Positions 35,219 through 56,281 are shown, numbered from the stretch's first letter. The stretch: 64,000 bases of DNA from Mesodorylaimus sp. YZB2_4 (GCA_030248295.1 JASANH010000751.1:248001-312000), one strand, 5' to 3'. Notes: generated from the sequence alone by a model not told the origin. Translations and numbers: made by a program.

Positions 35219-37356
35219 TTAAACAATTACATTTTCATTGAGATCTACGATTAATTTCGTTGGTGAGGCGTACACTTTTTTCAGATTTCGCCGTTCTTTC
35301 AACCATTCGTAAAAATCCATCAACCTGTCTTTCGAAAATGTGAATAAATCTGGTAGAATCAACTGCCTGTCGGATGGTAGGATGTAAAAGAATGAAAACA
35401 CGATTGCGTTCATGACCATGAAAAATCCATTAGCAAGCTTAAAAAGAACTGAAAGTCAGAAAAGTGAAGGAGCGCAGAAAATTTGGATAAACTTGCCATC
35501 AGATATCTGTCTTGTTTCAAGACACCCAAAATGAAAACTTGAGTTTCGATCGTCAGCCCTAAGGCTACTGGATAAAATGGCATGAAGTCTATACGCCAAT
35601 ATCTGATGATCCGATACTAAAACGGAAAGAATTTAAATTCCCGCGCTTTTCTTAAAATCCTACACAGCTTTTAAATTTGAGTTTTGCATCAAAATATTTA
35701 AAGTCCCGCCTTTTTAGTTTGAAGAAACTCCGCGTCAAATTTGTAATGAACTTTTTCAGTGCCTTTTTATAAAACCGTTTGCATTACCGCCAAGTGCGCG
35801 AACCTTGGAATCATAACATAAATTTAGCGGGAAATTTAAATATAGGGCAAAAAGTACGTGACAAATAGGAATGCTTACGAAGACGTAGCATAAACCAGCG
35901 AGGCCAGTTGATTGCACAGCTACTGTGATTCGACCAATGAATTTTGCAGCGTCTTGATTTGTTTCTAGTGATGAAAGATGTCCTTCCAAGATGATTACTA
36001 TGACGATCCATGCCAATATCATTCGATTCATGGAGTTCTGGAAAATGAAAATAAGTTACATATTATGGGTCTAGGCTGGGGATTCGAAAAAGGGCCGATA
36101 AGGTTATATAAAAAGTGTGATAATGAGAATAAGGACTGATGGGACTGGTAGCGATAATGGGTCTCAAAATCTAACTAATATGCTGGTTGGATAGATCGGA
36201 AACCTGATCGGCTGGAGAGGTGATAAGGATAAGGGGACTGATAAGCAGATAAAGTGATAGAGTGCAAGAAATGAGCACCATGACAACCACTTACTTTGTT
36301 TGTCCTGTAGATGTACAAAACTGTCACGTAAAAAATCGACATAAGCATGCAGTAGAGAGTCAGAGCCACCATGCACCAGTCTCTGATGTAGAAACCATAC
36401 GTCAACCAACAAACGTTGCTAAAATGGAAAAGTGAAAACATAAGTCTATGTATTGCCGTAAGTCTTCTGTTAGCCGTGGCCATGTAAATATCCCTTTGAA
36501 GAGTGGGTACTCTTATCGTAAGTATAAAGCACAAGTGCAAGGTCGTGCGTTTGCAGCAGCCATACATACACACTAAATTCATGAGCTTATTCCATATATA
36601 AATGCTAAAAGTACATTATTTCTGGGCACGGCTAACAGGAATATTGATCGAAACAGGAGCATTACTTTGATCTTGCCGCCCCGCTGACTGGATTTGGTCA
36701 AGCACATTTTCCTGGTCCCTTCACCTGATTTGTTTATGAGCAGAGAGACAACTTACAACTGGCAAAACTACTTACTCTGTAAGGCCAATAAAATATGGAT
36801 ATGCGATCTGAGAGTCCGAATTCTTTGTCGTGTACCAATGCCAAGCTACGGGGCTGAAAAATATAATAATTCAAAGAATTTTGCGCAGCACTTTTCGGAT
36901 TTGCGGCCTGATCGTGAGTCATATGTGTGAATGAGTTTGAAAACTTCCTGAAAGCTGTCACAAGTTTTTTTGGCTTTTTCGTAGCAAAATGGATTGAATA
37001 TCAGGCCAGAATTATGATTTCGAAGCTAACTTTGAAATGCTCTGGCTTCAGCTTGAGCTCACGATTAATAGTCAGCTACAATGCGGTTACAGTAACCGGT
37101 ACAAATTTAGACTCGAAAAATTATGAATACTTGTGTCAAGAGATGACCCAATTGCATAATTTTGTGCTGCCTCACTTGTCAAAATCAGCTCTAACACCAG
37201 CACAGCACGTCCGAAATAAACTTACAGTGCTGATGCAACAGCAAATATAATTGTGATTGCGATGGTTGTACAAACAACTACGATCAATATTTGCCTGATA
37301 ACCTCCAATAATTCCCAAAAAGTCATATTTTCCAAAGACTTGAATAAAATGTTCAT
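35219..37356 (-). CDS. SWEET: SWEET (MtN3/saliva) sugar transporter
   Basis: Six exons on the minus strand: 37226-37356, 36776-36853, 36295-36418, 35879-36037, 35497-35616 and 35219-35437. Phases agree and give 276 residues, normal for SWEETs. Seven hydrophobic spans are seen. Repeat 1 shows WLTYGFYIRDWCM with the TALYP-type polar residues around it. Repeat 2 shows FMPFYPVALG, then FILGVLKQDRYLMLANGFFM with the expected Asp-to-Asn spacing of seven. SWEETs are uniporters for mono- or disaccharides in plasma or Golgi membranes. The intron between exons 5 and 6 needs a GC donor (ATG|GCAAGT) and the acceptor TTTTTAAG; the nearby TTTCAG would break the frame unless a weaker GTTTAT donor is used, which adds three residues. 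An E2F/CHR-like site lies 30 bases upstream of the ATG. Confidence 0.92.
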
Positions 37357-37385
37357 TCTCCAATCAAAACGTTACTTGGAATTTT

Positions 37386-37407
37386 GGCGGGAAATAAAAA
37401 TTTGAAT
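37386..37407. promoter_or_regulatory. E2F/CHR-like site before the SWEET start
   Basis: GGCGGGAAAT followed six bases later by TTTGAAT, 30-50 bases upstream of the SWEET ATG on the minus strand. The spacing is longer than in the other composite sites. A role in transcription is inferred from position only. Confidence 0.3.
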
Positions 37408-40400
37408 CTTGAATCCTGATGTGTGTGAAGTAAAAAGATTTTCTGCGACAGTGCTCTTCGAAGATCCGAACAGTCACGTTCAGTCAGAATATTTTAGTTG
37501 GCGGATGTGAGAATTGGGTCGAGTTACACATCAGTCGGAATCCAAAGTGAGCAAATTCTTTAACAAAACTGAATCTCAGTTTGGTATTCGTCTCCTATAT
37601 GTTGTCTTAGCTACCGTAAAGGACACGGATACACTTTTTAGATCAACCTTGGTGCAAAGTAGACATATGAAAAGGCCAGTCCTAAAAGCACTATACAAAC
37701 GGATTTGTAGCGAAGGAGTAGAAACGGTGGCGTGCACACATCCGTAAGTGGCACTGTGAGACAGGGTGTGCGTGTCCGCCACTGCTCCCCTTCTAGGTGC
37801 CAGGACGCGATGATTCGTGAAAACTTGTTTCAAATTTGAACACATAAGTGTAAGAAGTGGAATCAAAGCCTTTCGTTCCCAGTCAAACGTGTCTACGTCA
37901 GACGGGTGCAGGGAATGTAGGTCCGTTTTGTCATTCAGTTTACGGAAACAAAAAAGGATATGAAATTGGCAATACGATCGTCGATATGGTTGGCTTGGTA
38001 TTAGTGCCGGATTTGGTTCAATGCATGCAGGCACGTCGGGAATGAGACGATAGGGCGGGGTAAGAAAGAACGGTTGGTCGCATACGCTGAAAGGAGCGGT
38101 GAAGAGAAAACTTGTGACGTATTTGATAGAATCTCGTGTCTTTAATATGGTCATAGTGCCTAGACAAAACTCTGTTTGTACCAGATGGTATCACAAAAAC
38201 CATAAGGCACAAGCCAGGTACATAAGAAACCTCTATCTGAAACCATACTTTACTCAAACCAAGATATTAGAGTTTCAAGTTAAATCTGGCCACAGAGAAC
38301 TGAAGGCAAAAGGACAGGAGGCTAAAATCAGAGAAATGCTGCGAAGTTCCTGATAAAATATGGTTTCAGGTAAGCATTGCTTTGTGGAGAGTTTGAGGTA
38401 GTTGGTGAATCCAAGTAAGCCGTGTCGCAGCATGCATTTGGCAGTAAATGCCTCATTCTCTCCATAAAAAAAGAAATGCCTTGCACAAATTTACATATAT
38501 ATTAAAGGAAATAACACTCGCATATTTGATATTCGGTTAGTCCAGCTTGAAGTGTTGCTTTTCATGCACGGCTAACGTATTCTCCAAGGTGGTCATAAAA
38601 AGCTTTTATCGTAGGATGGGGGTGCATTGAGAATTACCGCAGGGACAAGAAAAACTGCAGGAGGCCAATCATTTTAAAACGTGCTCATGTCTGTCTAATC
38701 CTTGGCGGGTGGCAGAACCTCGCATGTGGCGGCTAGTCAATTTGTGCGTGCATTGAGTTTCTAACAGTCACGAATCCAAATAAAACTAAAACAGACGAAG
38801 GCTTTTTCCATTTTAGATACCTACTTCAGATAAGAGCCGGTTGCAAAAACTTGCTGCTATTTTCTTGTGAGGTTTTTCTCCTTTAGCAGTTGCATTTCAT
38901 GGAGCTAACTTCTTCACTTTTGTGAGCAGCAATAAAGACTCGGTTTTTTTAACGTCAGCAAGTCATGTTATTTCCGACTTTCCACTGTACATAGTCGTGC
39001 TCTTAATACATAAAAAAATTTGAAGTAGATGCTACACGGCTAACAGAAGAAGTTTTAAAAAACTGGGTTTGTCGTACATTGAAATCAAAAGCTTTTGACA
39101 CATTTTTTCTATTTTCCTCTGGTCTATAGAAAAGAAAAGGTTACGGAGGCGACTATAACTTTGCGTGGCCTTTTAATAGCATATGCAAAGTAAAGTATAA
39201 ACTGTGGCAAGAAATCAGCGTGAAGTTTGCTCTAGGTCACAGTTACAGTTACAGTTACAGCGAAAAGTGCCCCGGTACCTGAAGCTCCTGAGTGCAAGTA
39301 GACTCGCCTTGATGACCATCTCATCACCATGTATAATCGACCCCTGACACCCTGCCACTTTAGAGTGCACTCGAGCCGGTACTGTACGTATCGACCTGCT
39401 TTTCGTTTCGCATTTGTCAAATCAAAGCAAACTGAAACAGTTTTAAGTCTGACATTCTGATGTGAGAGGTGCAGTTGCAGTTTTAAAAATCAGGAGCGAC
39501 ACCATGTCCGCGTGTTTCGGCAGTTATTTCGAAGCCTAATCCTTTGTTCCAGCTAAATACAGCGCATTTGTTGCAAAAAGCGAACTGTCACTGGGTCTGT
39601 CCTTATGAAAAAAGGAAATCCAAAGGTGCATGAGCTTCTGTGCTCACCCCGCACATGTTCTTAGCACATCTGAAGGAAGACATTGAAAAATGGTCCCTCA
39701 TCTCGTGTGTGTTGTGCTGGGCACGCTCGATTGGCGATGGTCTCTTATCGGTCCCTAGCTAATTGACTAGTCCCCAATCATGGTCACCCGTCTGGTCATC
39801 GTCTTACGTAAGACCAGTGGTCGCGTCTGGTCGCAATAAGGCCGTGGCGAGGTGTGTACGCGTAGCAAATGCTATTATGGCACCGACCATCGTCCAGTCG
39901 GACTGGACGGTGTTCCTTTTGTGTGCGTATACTGTCCACGAAGACGACCCAATTTACGATAGACTAATGAAATAAACATGGCCCGCATGCGTAATACCAG
40001 CTCGCTCTAAGATAACTAACATCGGCGAGGGTAATATCGTAAAAATTCACTACGGTCTGCTGGACAGCTGTTTCCACTGGACATTGGTCAGATGGGTTAG
40101 TTTTTGCTGAACCGGGCAAAGAAACACATGACAAAAAGTTTTCACCCAGGCGGGAGTCGAACCGTCGCCAGGTGCGCAGCATTTTTAGTTCTCGAAGTCA
40201 AAACAAATTTTTCAAACACAACCCGTGATGAAACAAAAAATTTCTGCCAATATAAAACTGACTAACATTTTTAAGAAAAATCAATAAAAGTTTCAACAAA
40301 AGCTGCAGTTCATTTTTTCGAAAAGTGATGAAAATCGACTATAAAAGGTTTTTCATTTGGTTCGAAAAATTGTAGCGAGATATTGCGAGAATAAGGCACA

Positions 40401-40779
40401 CGAACGCGGCGTTCAAGTAGGTTCTCAGGGCGACCAATAGAAAGGGGTTTTGTCCCGTTCAATAACGCCCCTTCACGAAACGGCCAGCACACGCTCAATG
40501 TGTCTGTGCGAGCCGACTGTAACGGCTGGCTGCTATTCGAGAGCGTTATTGAAGATATTTGAAAAGTGTGTCCATTTTACATTTGATACTCTCACTTTTG
40601 GAAGGGCTGAGCTTGGTCAGATACTGGATCCATCTGGCACAAGGCCTTCAGTTCAGGTTCTAGCACACTGTCGCTCATAGGGCACATCGGCGCAGACAGG
40701 TCCAGCCCCTTTCTGGGGCTGATTGGCTGTCATGGCTGGTCAAAGCAGGTGCTCTACAGACTCCACTGTATTTTCAGCC
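37408..40779. other. Intergenic region between SWEET and PRDM14
   Basis: No exon is recognised. The largest frames (for example 37576-38154, minus) lack motifs, splice structure and normal composition. A minus-strand family A SINE-like copy lies at 40075-40185. Short GTTACA repeats are at 39238-39260. Confidence 0.45.
40075..40185 (-). mobile_element. SINE-like family A, minus-strand copy
   Basis: On the minus strand the head reads TGCGCACCTGGCGACGGTTCGACTCCCGCCTGGGTG, with an intact B box, then GTCATGTGTTTC as in the 29.3-kb copy. The copy is short and its 5' part is lost. Confidence 0.65.
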
Positions 40780-49357
<8,578 letters not shown>

Positions 49358-50860
49358 GAAAAACTCGAAGATTTCATACGGTGACTTTGGTCTTGTGTAA
49401 ATGCGAGTTCCTACCCATTTTATTAGGGACTCAAGTTCGCCGTGCAGATTATAAGTTAGCCATCCTTCAACCTGTACACATTTTCTCTGCGATAAGTTCT
49501 CTATAACAGAGTACCCATGCTGTCATCGGTAAGATGCTCATGACCCCAAACGTGGGTGCTCTGGCTGCTCAGTGCTGCAATTACCACAAATTCAAAACGT
49601 AGGCATACTTTGACTGCTTTCAACTTTAGCTGGCAGAAAAAGTTATAGGAAGTCACGGCTAACTTGAATATTCCAACCCAATAATGTGTATTTGTGCGCA
49701 AGTCGTTTAACTATGGCACTAGCAGCAGCGCCTATGATGCGGGCACAGCTTGCTATAGCTTAGAGTACTTATCGTTGCTATCGCAGCTTATCTCTATGGA
49801 AGCTCAGCTGCATAGTAGTTTAGCAGACCCATGTACTGTATCTTATTGCAAACCATTTTTTCTGGACTGTATGGAATTCGTGTCATTTCGTTGTTGCCAT
49901 GCTTCCGACCAGTGTTTATCCCTTGTATGTAGCGTTACATACCTTCAGTTTTTTGAAGTTGCATGCAGAATATATACATATTCTTAATGTTACGCTTCGC
50001 AATGCAACAATATAAACTATATTTTTGCATATTTCTTGCAGAGGAAAAAAATTACAGGGCTAATATTGTCGAAATGTTTTTCTGTTAGCCGTGCAAATTA
50101 GTTTGATGTGCAGCTACAAGAAATTCAAGTGCAGTCAAAAAACAGTGAGGTTATCACAGTACATTAACTTGGTAGCGCTCTGTTACATACCGTGTGTTGT
50201 AGCAGATCGCTTCTATGTGTAACGTGTGTGTAGGCACGGTTAACGAAAACTTATGTTTCTCCTCTTCCCGACCAAAAAAAAAAAAAAAAAAAAAAAAAAT
50301 AGCGCTCTGTTACATACCGTGTGTTGTAGCAGATCGCTTCTATGTGTAACGTGTGTGTAGGCACGGTTAACCGAAAACCGTTAAAAACTGGGCCGTGGTG
50401 TTTTGCTTGCAAGCATTTTAGCAAACTAGACTTGCTAGAATTCAAGGCACAATATCTCAAACCCATTCGCACCTAAATACTCGACCAGAAAAGTAGAAAC
50501 TGCATTCAGAACATTTTTCGATGAAAACTTAATATTGCATATGTAACTTTATTGCACGAGAAAAAATATCTGGCCATAATTCACTTGCAGACATGCACAT
50601 GAGTGATGGAACGAAGGAGAATTTGCAAAGCGAAAATGTTGAAAGAAACCTCATCATTCTTGAATGTGGATATAGAGGCGACCATTGGTGTCCTAGAATG
50701 CGTTCCAGAGTTCAAGCAACTACATACGTGCCCCAGTTCAGAGGTGTATATAACTCCTAGGGCAAGGCGAGGTTTAACAGATCATCCGCAGCTTCTATTT
50801 AAGACAGCAGTCCAGTATCCGTTTGGTAAAAGTGAAACTGTGATAAAGTGAACTTTGAAA
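49358..50860. other. Intergenic region with a duplicated block around a poly-A run
   Basis: No coding exon is seen apart from a possible extra PRDM14 tail exon after the TTTTATTAG acceptor at about 49429. A 73-bp block is duplicated on either side of a poly-A run (see 50171-50372). Confidence 0.45.
50171..50372 (+). repeat. 73-bp direct duplication flanking a poly-A insertion
   Basis: The block TAGCGCTCTGTTACATACCG ... GGCACGGTTAAC occurs at about 50171-50243 and again at 50299-50372 with almost no change. Between the copies is a ~35-bp piece (TTATGTTTCTCCTCTTCC) ending in about 26 A. This looks like a retroposed insert inside a long target duplication, or an assembly artefact at the A run. 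Confidence 0.8.
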
Positions 50861-51202
50861 ATGAGTTTGGCCTCTATCATCGCCCTGGTCGCTTGCTTCG
50901 GAGCCACCCAATTGAATGGCGCTGAAGGCAGTACGGAATAGCTCAATGTAAGCCCTCTCTAGAGCCAACGACTAACTATTATAGGTTTCCCTGCTTTCCA
51001 TGCGGCCCCAGTTCCGGCTCCACCTCCTCCAGTGGCAGCCGTACCCGCTGCTGTTCCAGCCGTGCCAGCTGTCCCCGCCGTTCCAGCCCCCGCAGTCTTT
51101 GCGGGCGGCTACGCAGCCCCGGCACCATTCTACTTCGGTTATGGAGGCTACCCGTATTTCGCTCGTTGGGGAGGCTATCCATTTCTCCCATGGAAACACT
51201 GA
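50861..51202 (+). CDS. Small secreted Ala/Pro/Gly/Tyr-rich protein
   Basis: Two exons, 50861-50930 and 50985-51202, join in phase 1 (donor GTACGG, acceptor ACTATTATAG) to give 95 residues. A signal peptide (MSLASIIALVACFGATQLNGA) is followed by a Pro/Ala/Val-rich stretch with a VPAVPA-type repeat and an aromatic, Gly-rich end (FYFGYGGYPYFARWGGYPF). Such low-complexity secreted proteins are common among cuticle or egg-shell components. I do not recognise a named family. GC content is higher than the surroundings, as expected for Ala/Pro/Gly codons. Confidence 0.75.
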
Positions 51203-52214
51203 TCAAAACACGAAAGATTCATTCTAAAACGTGTGCTGATAGTATGAATGGCAGTGTTTTTGAACCATATTAAATAAGTTTTTATGTCTTCTGGAAAAAG
51301 GTAAACCGAAAAATCAATGATAAACTCAGGGTTAGCGTTTTTAGTAAATTGCAAAAAGCAGACAAAATTCTTATATAATTTCACAAAAATAGCACTTGGA
51401 ATTTCAATCGGACAAAGACCTAGCCTGAAACCATTTTTTACGCGCCCAGTGCAGAAATGAGGCACTGCTCTGTCGTATTCTCTAGCTTATTCCAAATGTG
51501 CAAAGTTGCATCTTGTAACCACGCTTTTTCCAGACAGCAAGTACCACATACTGTAGACGATTGCCAGACAGAAAATCCCTAAATGACTCTCTTCGTCATA
51601 ACACTGCACAAAAAAATTTAAGAACTTGCTGACCTCAAAAATTTTGACGTGTTTCTCTTTTTCTGTTATCTTCTTGCGGGGAAAAATGCAATCTGTCGCA
51701 TGGCTAACCCAGTATTCCCATGCGGGTAGGTACATAGCCATTTATGGCCGCTTTTTGTACTTTGTGCTACAGAATGACAATGACTTCACAGCATGTTTTG
51801 ATGTGATATGTAAAAAGGCGCTAATCTTTGGATTTCCCTCTTCTATGCGCCATGATCCTCAGGCTCCTTAATGGCCGAAAGATCGAATATACAGTGCGTG
51901 TTAAACCTGTATTAGGATTTTCACTTTATTTACATCTCTCGCAACACAACATACTATTATATGAGACACCAAAAAAGTAGATGCGGTTCAGGCTATCTAA
52001 ACGTTACACCAGTTCTGGGTGAAAAATCAGATTCAAAAGCATACCTCCGCCCCATCTCTGACCACGCTGAACCAGGGGCAACATGACCATTGGCCCTCAG
52101 CATAAGGATACTGTAACTATCATATGATAAAGGCTTGCACTCACAAGCGAGAAAAAACTCAGTGATGAACAGCAGATAATTCATTCTCAATTGCGATCGT
52201 TGTTGTTGAATGAT
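51203..52214. other. Intergenic region, possible small frames on the minus strand
   Basis: A 65-codon minus frame (51993-52190) with a signal-peptide-like start (MRMNYLLFITEFFLACEC) begins 25 bases after the first claudin-like stop. It also has a GTGAGT donor inside and may be only 3' UTR. At 51487-51578 an exon-like minus frame (IFCLAIVYS, then LLSGK) weakly resembles the last exon of the claudin-like genes. Confidence 0.3.
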
Positions 52215-53133
52215 CTAAAACCGCAATATTTGCAACGTCAACAAAATTTCAGCAACGTATAGAGCGACGGCGAGAAAACAGAAAATCTGAAAAAATTGAT
52301 GTCTTGTACGACATTGTCTTGCTTGGGTGCCAATGCTGCGTGCGCGTCTTTGCGGTTACCGCACTATTCCTGATGCTCAGGTTTATTATCGCAGCGCGCG
52401 CAAATCAAATGTGGGGCAAACAATGCTATTCTTAGAAAAAGGACATGGAATGGTTAGAAGCCCGTAACCGCAAAGAACACCGAGCTTCTTCGTCCGAGCA
52501 CCCGCATCTAAACAAGATTAGTCATCTGTCTTACCGAGCCCACAATCCACGAGATTATTGGAGCCTTCTGATTAGGTGAATTAGATCCACTCCCTCCCAC
52601 CGACAACGGAGGTACGTCATCAACGACAACAGTAATTTCTCCAAACTCCGATGTGAACCATATTTCCACGCAACCAGCCACCAAGATGAATGCAGCTCCC
52701 AGCAAACAGATGATCACCGTCTAGAATACAAAATTAAAAATTTCCATCTCCCCTCATTTTCGCAAGTACCTTTTGTTTGGAAAATTCGATATTGAGACAA
52801 GCCAAAATGGCCATAATAAATGATACCATGAAAAAGACCAAAAGTGTTGAGAAAACGCCATATTGCCATTTGATTTCATCATATGCTGTTCCATTCCACC
52901 ATCGATCGATTGTGAACGAGGAGGCGGCAATGGTCATATCGCACGACTGATGGTTGTCTCCACGTTTCTGCTTCGGTATGCAGTATCCAGTGGCAGAAGC
53001 GATCAAAATTGCCGCAAAGGATAAGCAAACCTTGAAATGGAATATAAATTATACGAATCATAAAATTCATCTACTTTACACTTACAGCCTGACAAATACG
53101 GCACATAATAACCATCGGCCTATCGACAATCAT
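52215..53133 (-). CDS. Claudin/PMP22-like four-span membrane protein 1
   Basis: Four exons on the minus strand, 53086-53133, 52770-53030, 52535-52720 and 52215-52286, all joined in phase 0, give 188 residues. Span 1 (VCLSFAAILIASATGYC) is followed by a first outer loop with two Cys and RWWNG, ending in IKWQYG. Then come spans 2 (FSTLLVFFMVSFIMAILACL) and 3 (VIICLLGAAFILVAGCVEIWF), a Pro/Gly/Ser-rich second loop and span 4 (IFCFLAVALYVAEILL). The layout is that of the claudin/PMP22 superfamily: short ends, a larger first loop with Trp and paired Cys. The exact GLW-C-C claudin signature is not present, so junction or channel function is inference. It is the complete founder model of a tandem array of four. 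Confidence 0.85.
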
Positions 53134-53460
53134 GTCTCCGATATTCTATTTTACGTTAGATATGGCCTACGATTTTCTAGGAGCTAGGATCTCTAAGCTG
53201 AGGCCGTTAATTCGAACTCGATTGATATTAGGTCGCAGAACAGGTCGTGATGAGTGGAGCCGTTGCCAGGGAATTCCATATTGGGTGCTCTGGTTACGAT
53301 ATAACTCGATTTGATTCCTTTGACGTCATCTTCTCTGACTACTTTGTCCCGACAAGAAGGGTCCTGTGGGATTGACAGACGATGGTAGGTGGGCTCATAC
53401 AATCGAGGATCTGTCTACCATAGCCTACGTTTGATTTTAGTTCTAGTGACTAGTGAACTG

Positions 53461-53597
53461 GGGCCAGTTCACTAGTCACTATCACAATCAGCTGGGACAT
53501 GTCCTAAAGTTAGGACGATCAAATCGCAATGATGTAAGATAGGACTTACGGTGTCCTAATATTTAGGACATGTCCTAGGCGATTGTGAAACTGGCCC
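53461..53597. mobile_element. Short MITE with terminal inverted repeats
   Basis: The 137-bp element starts GGGGCCAGTTCAC and ends with the inverse GTGAAACTGGCCCC. The inner TCACAATC...GGGACATGTCCTAAA matches the opposite end (TTTAGGACATGTCCTAGGCGATTGTGA). An 8-9 base insertion interrupts the left arm. It is non-coding. Confidence 0.7.
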
Positions 53598-53648
53598 CTG
53601 CTGCCTGCCCGCTCACGCTGGGTGCACACTCGTGATCGGGTTGATCAT

Positions 53649-53690
53649 CTCGCGCTTGATGTACCCGTTAACGGGTACATCAAGCGCGAG
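53649..53690. repeat. Perfect 42-bp palindrome
   Basis: CTCGCGCTTGATGTACCCGTT is followed at once by its exact reverse complement, with the centre at GTTAAC. There is no spacer. It could form a cruciform or hairpin, or be a snap-back or assembly artefact. Confidence 0.95.
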
Positions 53691-55102
53691 TACATATGTA
53701 TGCAAACTGTTATGTTATAAACATATATATAGCATATTATACATATGCCAACTGATCTATATTGCATACATAGTTACAGTATGTATTTATATATAAGCGT
53801 ACGCAAATGCAGTGTCTGTTAATATATTGATATATTGATTGATATATAAATGGCCGAATATGTGCCATAAATCCCCACTTGTATCGAGTTCCAACATCCG
53901 ATGGTAAAACAGTTACGTGAAATATTAGCACCCAAATCATGAGTGCAAAAGTCAATTTGTGCACCCGCCTTATTCCTTTTCCCTTCCATTTTTCTGACCG
54001 CCTTGACAATTGCCATCAGCGTCATCAGCATAGGTCTAATGATAGGCCCATATAGGACTACATACTTCACGCCTGTGTAAGGCCCTAGTGACATGTACTT
54101 TTATACGAAAACTCACTTAAGGCCTGTTAGACATCCTATATTGCTCCCATCATCAGCTGTATAGCAGCATCATAATGCAGTACAAATTAGTGCACCAATT
54201 ATTCATATTTATGAATAAATAAATCGAAAAAATATTTTTTGCATATATATAAACAGCATACTAATCACACTGGCTCAAACCGCTCTATAATTGCAAAGGA
54301 AGTTTTTAATGATATGCGCAATATGAACTCCGCGGCCATGTTTATTGGGACACATACAGGATATCACGAACATTTGAACCATTCGAGTCCAACACCAGGC
54401 GACACAGCATGAGAGAAAAGCAGCTAACTCGCTAGGGCATAAATCAGATGTAAGCTCGCATGTCACGTCCAAAATACACATGCACATGTATATATACATA
54501 TAGCGCATACACCCAGATTCCATTCAATTCAATTGATAGCTATACATCTTATGTATACGTATATTGATATCTACAGTATTTATCGTATGTATTTATTCAT
54601 ATCTATGCATCGTGTGTATATATTCATATCTATGCATCTTATGTCTATATTGATTTCTATGCATCTTATGTATACATTTATATCTTTGAATATATATATG
54701 TGTGCTTAAGATATATGTAAGATACAAGATAAACATGCTCACCATATTTAGTATTGTTTATTTTACAGTGCTTCTTCATAGATAATATAAACCGATGCTG
54801 ATACATGCTACTATTGAACCTTGAAAAATTTGGTGTATAATCTAATTTGATTTATTTTTGTATTCAGGCACAATAATGTAGCGACACTGAACATTTTTTG
54901 TGCAGTGTCGTCCATGCACTCATGGAACTGCTTATTTGTGACGGTAAAAAGATGATTAGTTGAACGACGTAATACAGATACAGCTAACCTGAATATATCA
55001 GAATAGCAGTTAATTATATTTAATATTCGATTCAATTATTAACAGAGTCGTTTGCTCAGTATTTTGGACAGCATAATTTTAATCCATGTCGAGAGGGTGT
55101 CG

Positions 55103-56281
55103 TTAATTGAACTTTACGATTCCAAAAGCCAACAGTATTTCAGCGATGTATAAAGCTGATGTGATAAAATAAAGTACCTGAAATGGATGATTTTTTTAAA
55201 GCCTGGGAAAGTAATAAAAAGTAAAAGTACCGTTGCAGCGATCCAAGATAGAATATGGGCTCCCTGATAAGATTCTTTTGGTCCTAACCATATTTTTCGA
55301 GCAGGAACGACAATGTAGATTTCCAAGATGGCTGCGAGAAGTGTCAATAAGGCGCCAGTTCCGAACACAATCAGGATCTAAGAATCACATTTTCATATTA
55401 CATTGTGGCTTTATAGAGAGAACATAACAAAAGGGCGAGGGTAATTTTGAAGAGAAAATGACAAAGTTTTGTTCGAATGTACCGCATGCAGCTGCATGCC
55501 TCCGAAAAAAGTGATAATATCATTGACAAGTCTGTGACAGCTGATGCGAGGGATCACAAAGTAGGAATATGAGTGCTCATGCAGTATGCACTGTACATGC
55601 CAGCAGACTAATCAAGGAGCTGTGATGTCAAGAAGTTTATTTAGTGATACTGCGTGACCAAACGTCCTACTTTAAACTAGCAGAAGGACTTTGAAAAACT
55701 CACGCTTTTGCAATAGGTTGTCGCTACCTCAGAATCAACAGTGATGCTGCAGTTAGACCCTGGATTGGGTCATGTACTTTAGGGTCGGGTCAACCCGAGC
55801 TGATCCGGTGTCTGGTAATAGTGGCTAGCATATACATACGAGACAGACGTCTTCTGATTAGTGCCTCCTCTCATTTTTTCAATTTCTCTGAATCCACAGT
55901 CCAGTATTTTCCTCTCGATATCAGCTTTACATTTCTCTTTATCAAACCACCAGTATGACTTACCTTGCTTCTACTCGGTTCCTTGTGAGCACACGTCAAG
56001 GCCAACAATGACAACGAGACTATAATAAATAGCAGTGCGACTAAGAAAACCAAGTACTGAAATTTAATTTCCTTAGGCATAGATTCGGTCGCCCAACTTC
56101 CAATGCTCATAGATGGGATGTAGACCAGAGTGCAAGATTCCGTGATATCAAGTCCACTCCCACCATAATGGCGGCGACCCAAGCGTCGCTTGACACGGGT
56201 ACTAGTCTCCGATGTGGGTACGTCAGGTGCACAATATCCATTGGCCAGAGCAATCAAGAGTGCCGCCCAGACCAAGCATAT
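55103..56281 (-). CDS. Claudin/PMP22-like four-span membrane protein 2 (5' exon missing)
   Basis: Three exons, 55964-56281, 55231-55377 and 55103-55177, all in phase 0, give 179 residues. Span 1 is ICLVWAALLIALANGYC. The first loop is longer than in gene 1, with a basic stretch (VKRRLGRRH, a possible proprotease site), one Cys and SWATES, ending IKFQY. Spans 2 (LVFLVALLFIIVSLSLLAL), 3 (ILIVFGTGALLTLLAAILEIYIVV) and 4 (VLYFITSALYIAEILLAFG) line up with gene 1. Intron positions match gene 1 exactly. The first exon with the start codon should lie upstream of 56281 and was not identified. Confidence 0.8.

Larger units (their letters stand above)
53134..55102. other. AT-rich intergenic region with MITE, palindrome and TATATG repeats
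   Basis: No exon is recognised. It contains a short MITE (53461-53597), a perfect palindrome (53649-53690) and about 1 kb of AT-rich sequence in which CTATGCATCTTATGTATA-like units recur (54540-54720). Confidence 0.5.

Noticed and set aside
37576-38154. 192-codon minus frame upstream of PRDM14
   Set aside because: No domain, no start or splice context and no conserved composition; a chance frame is likelier.
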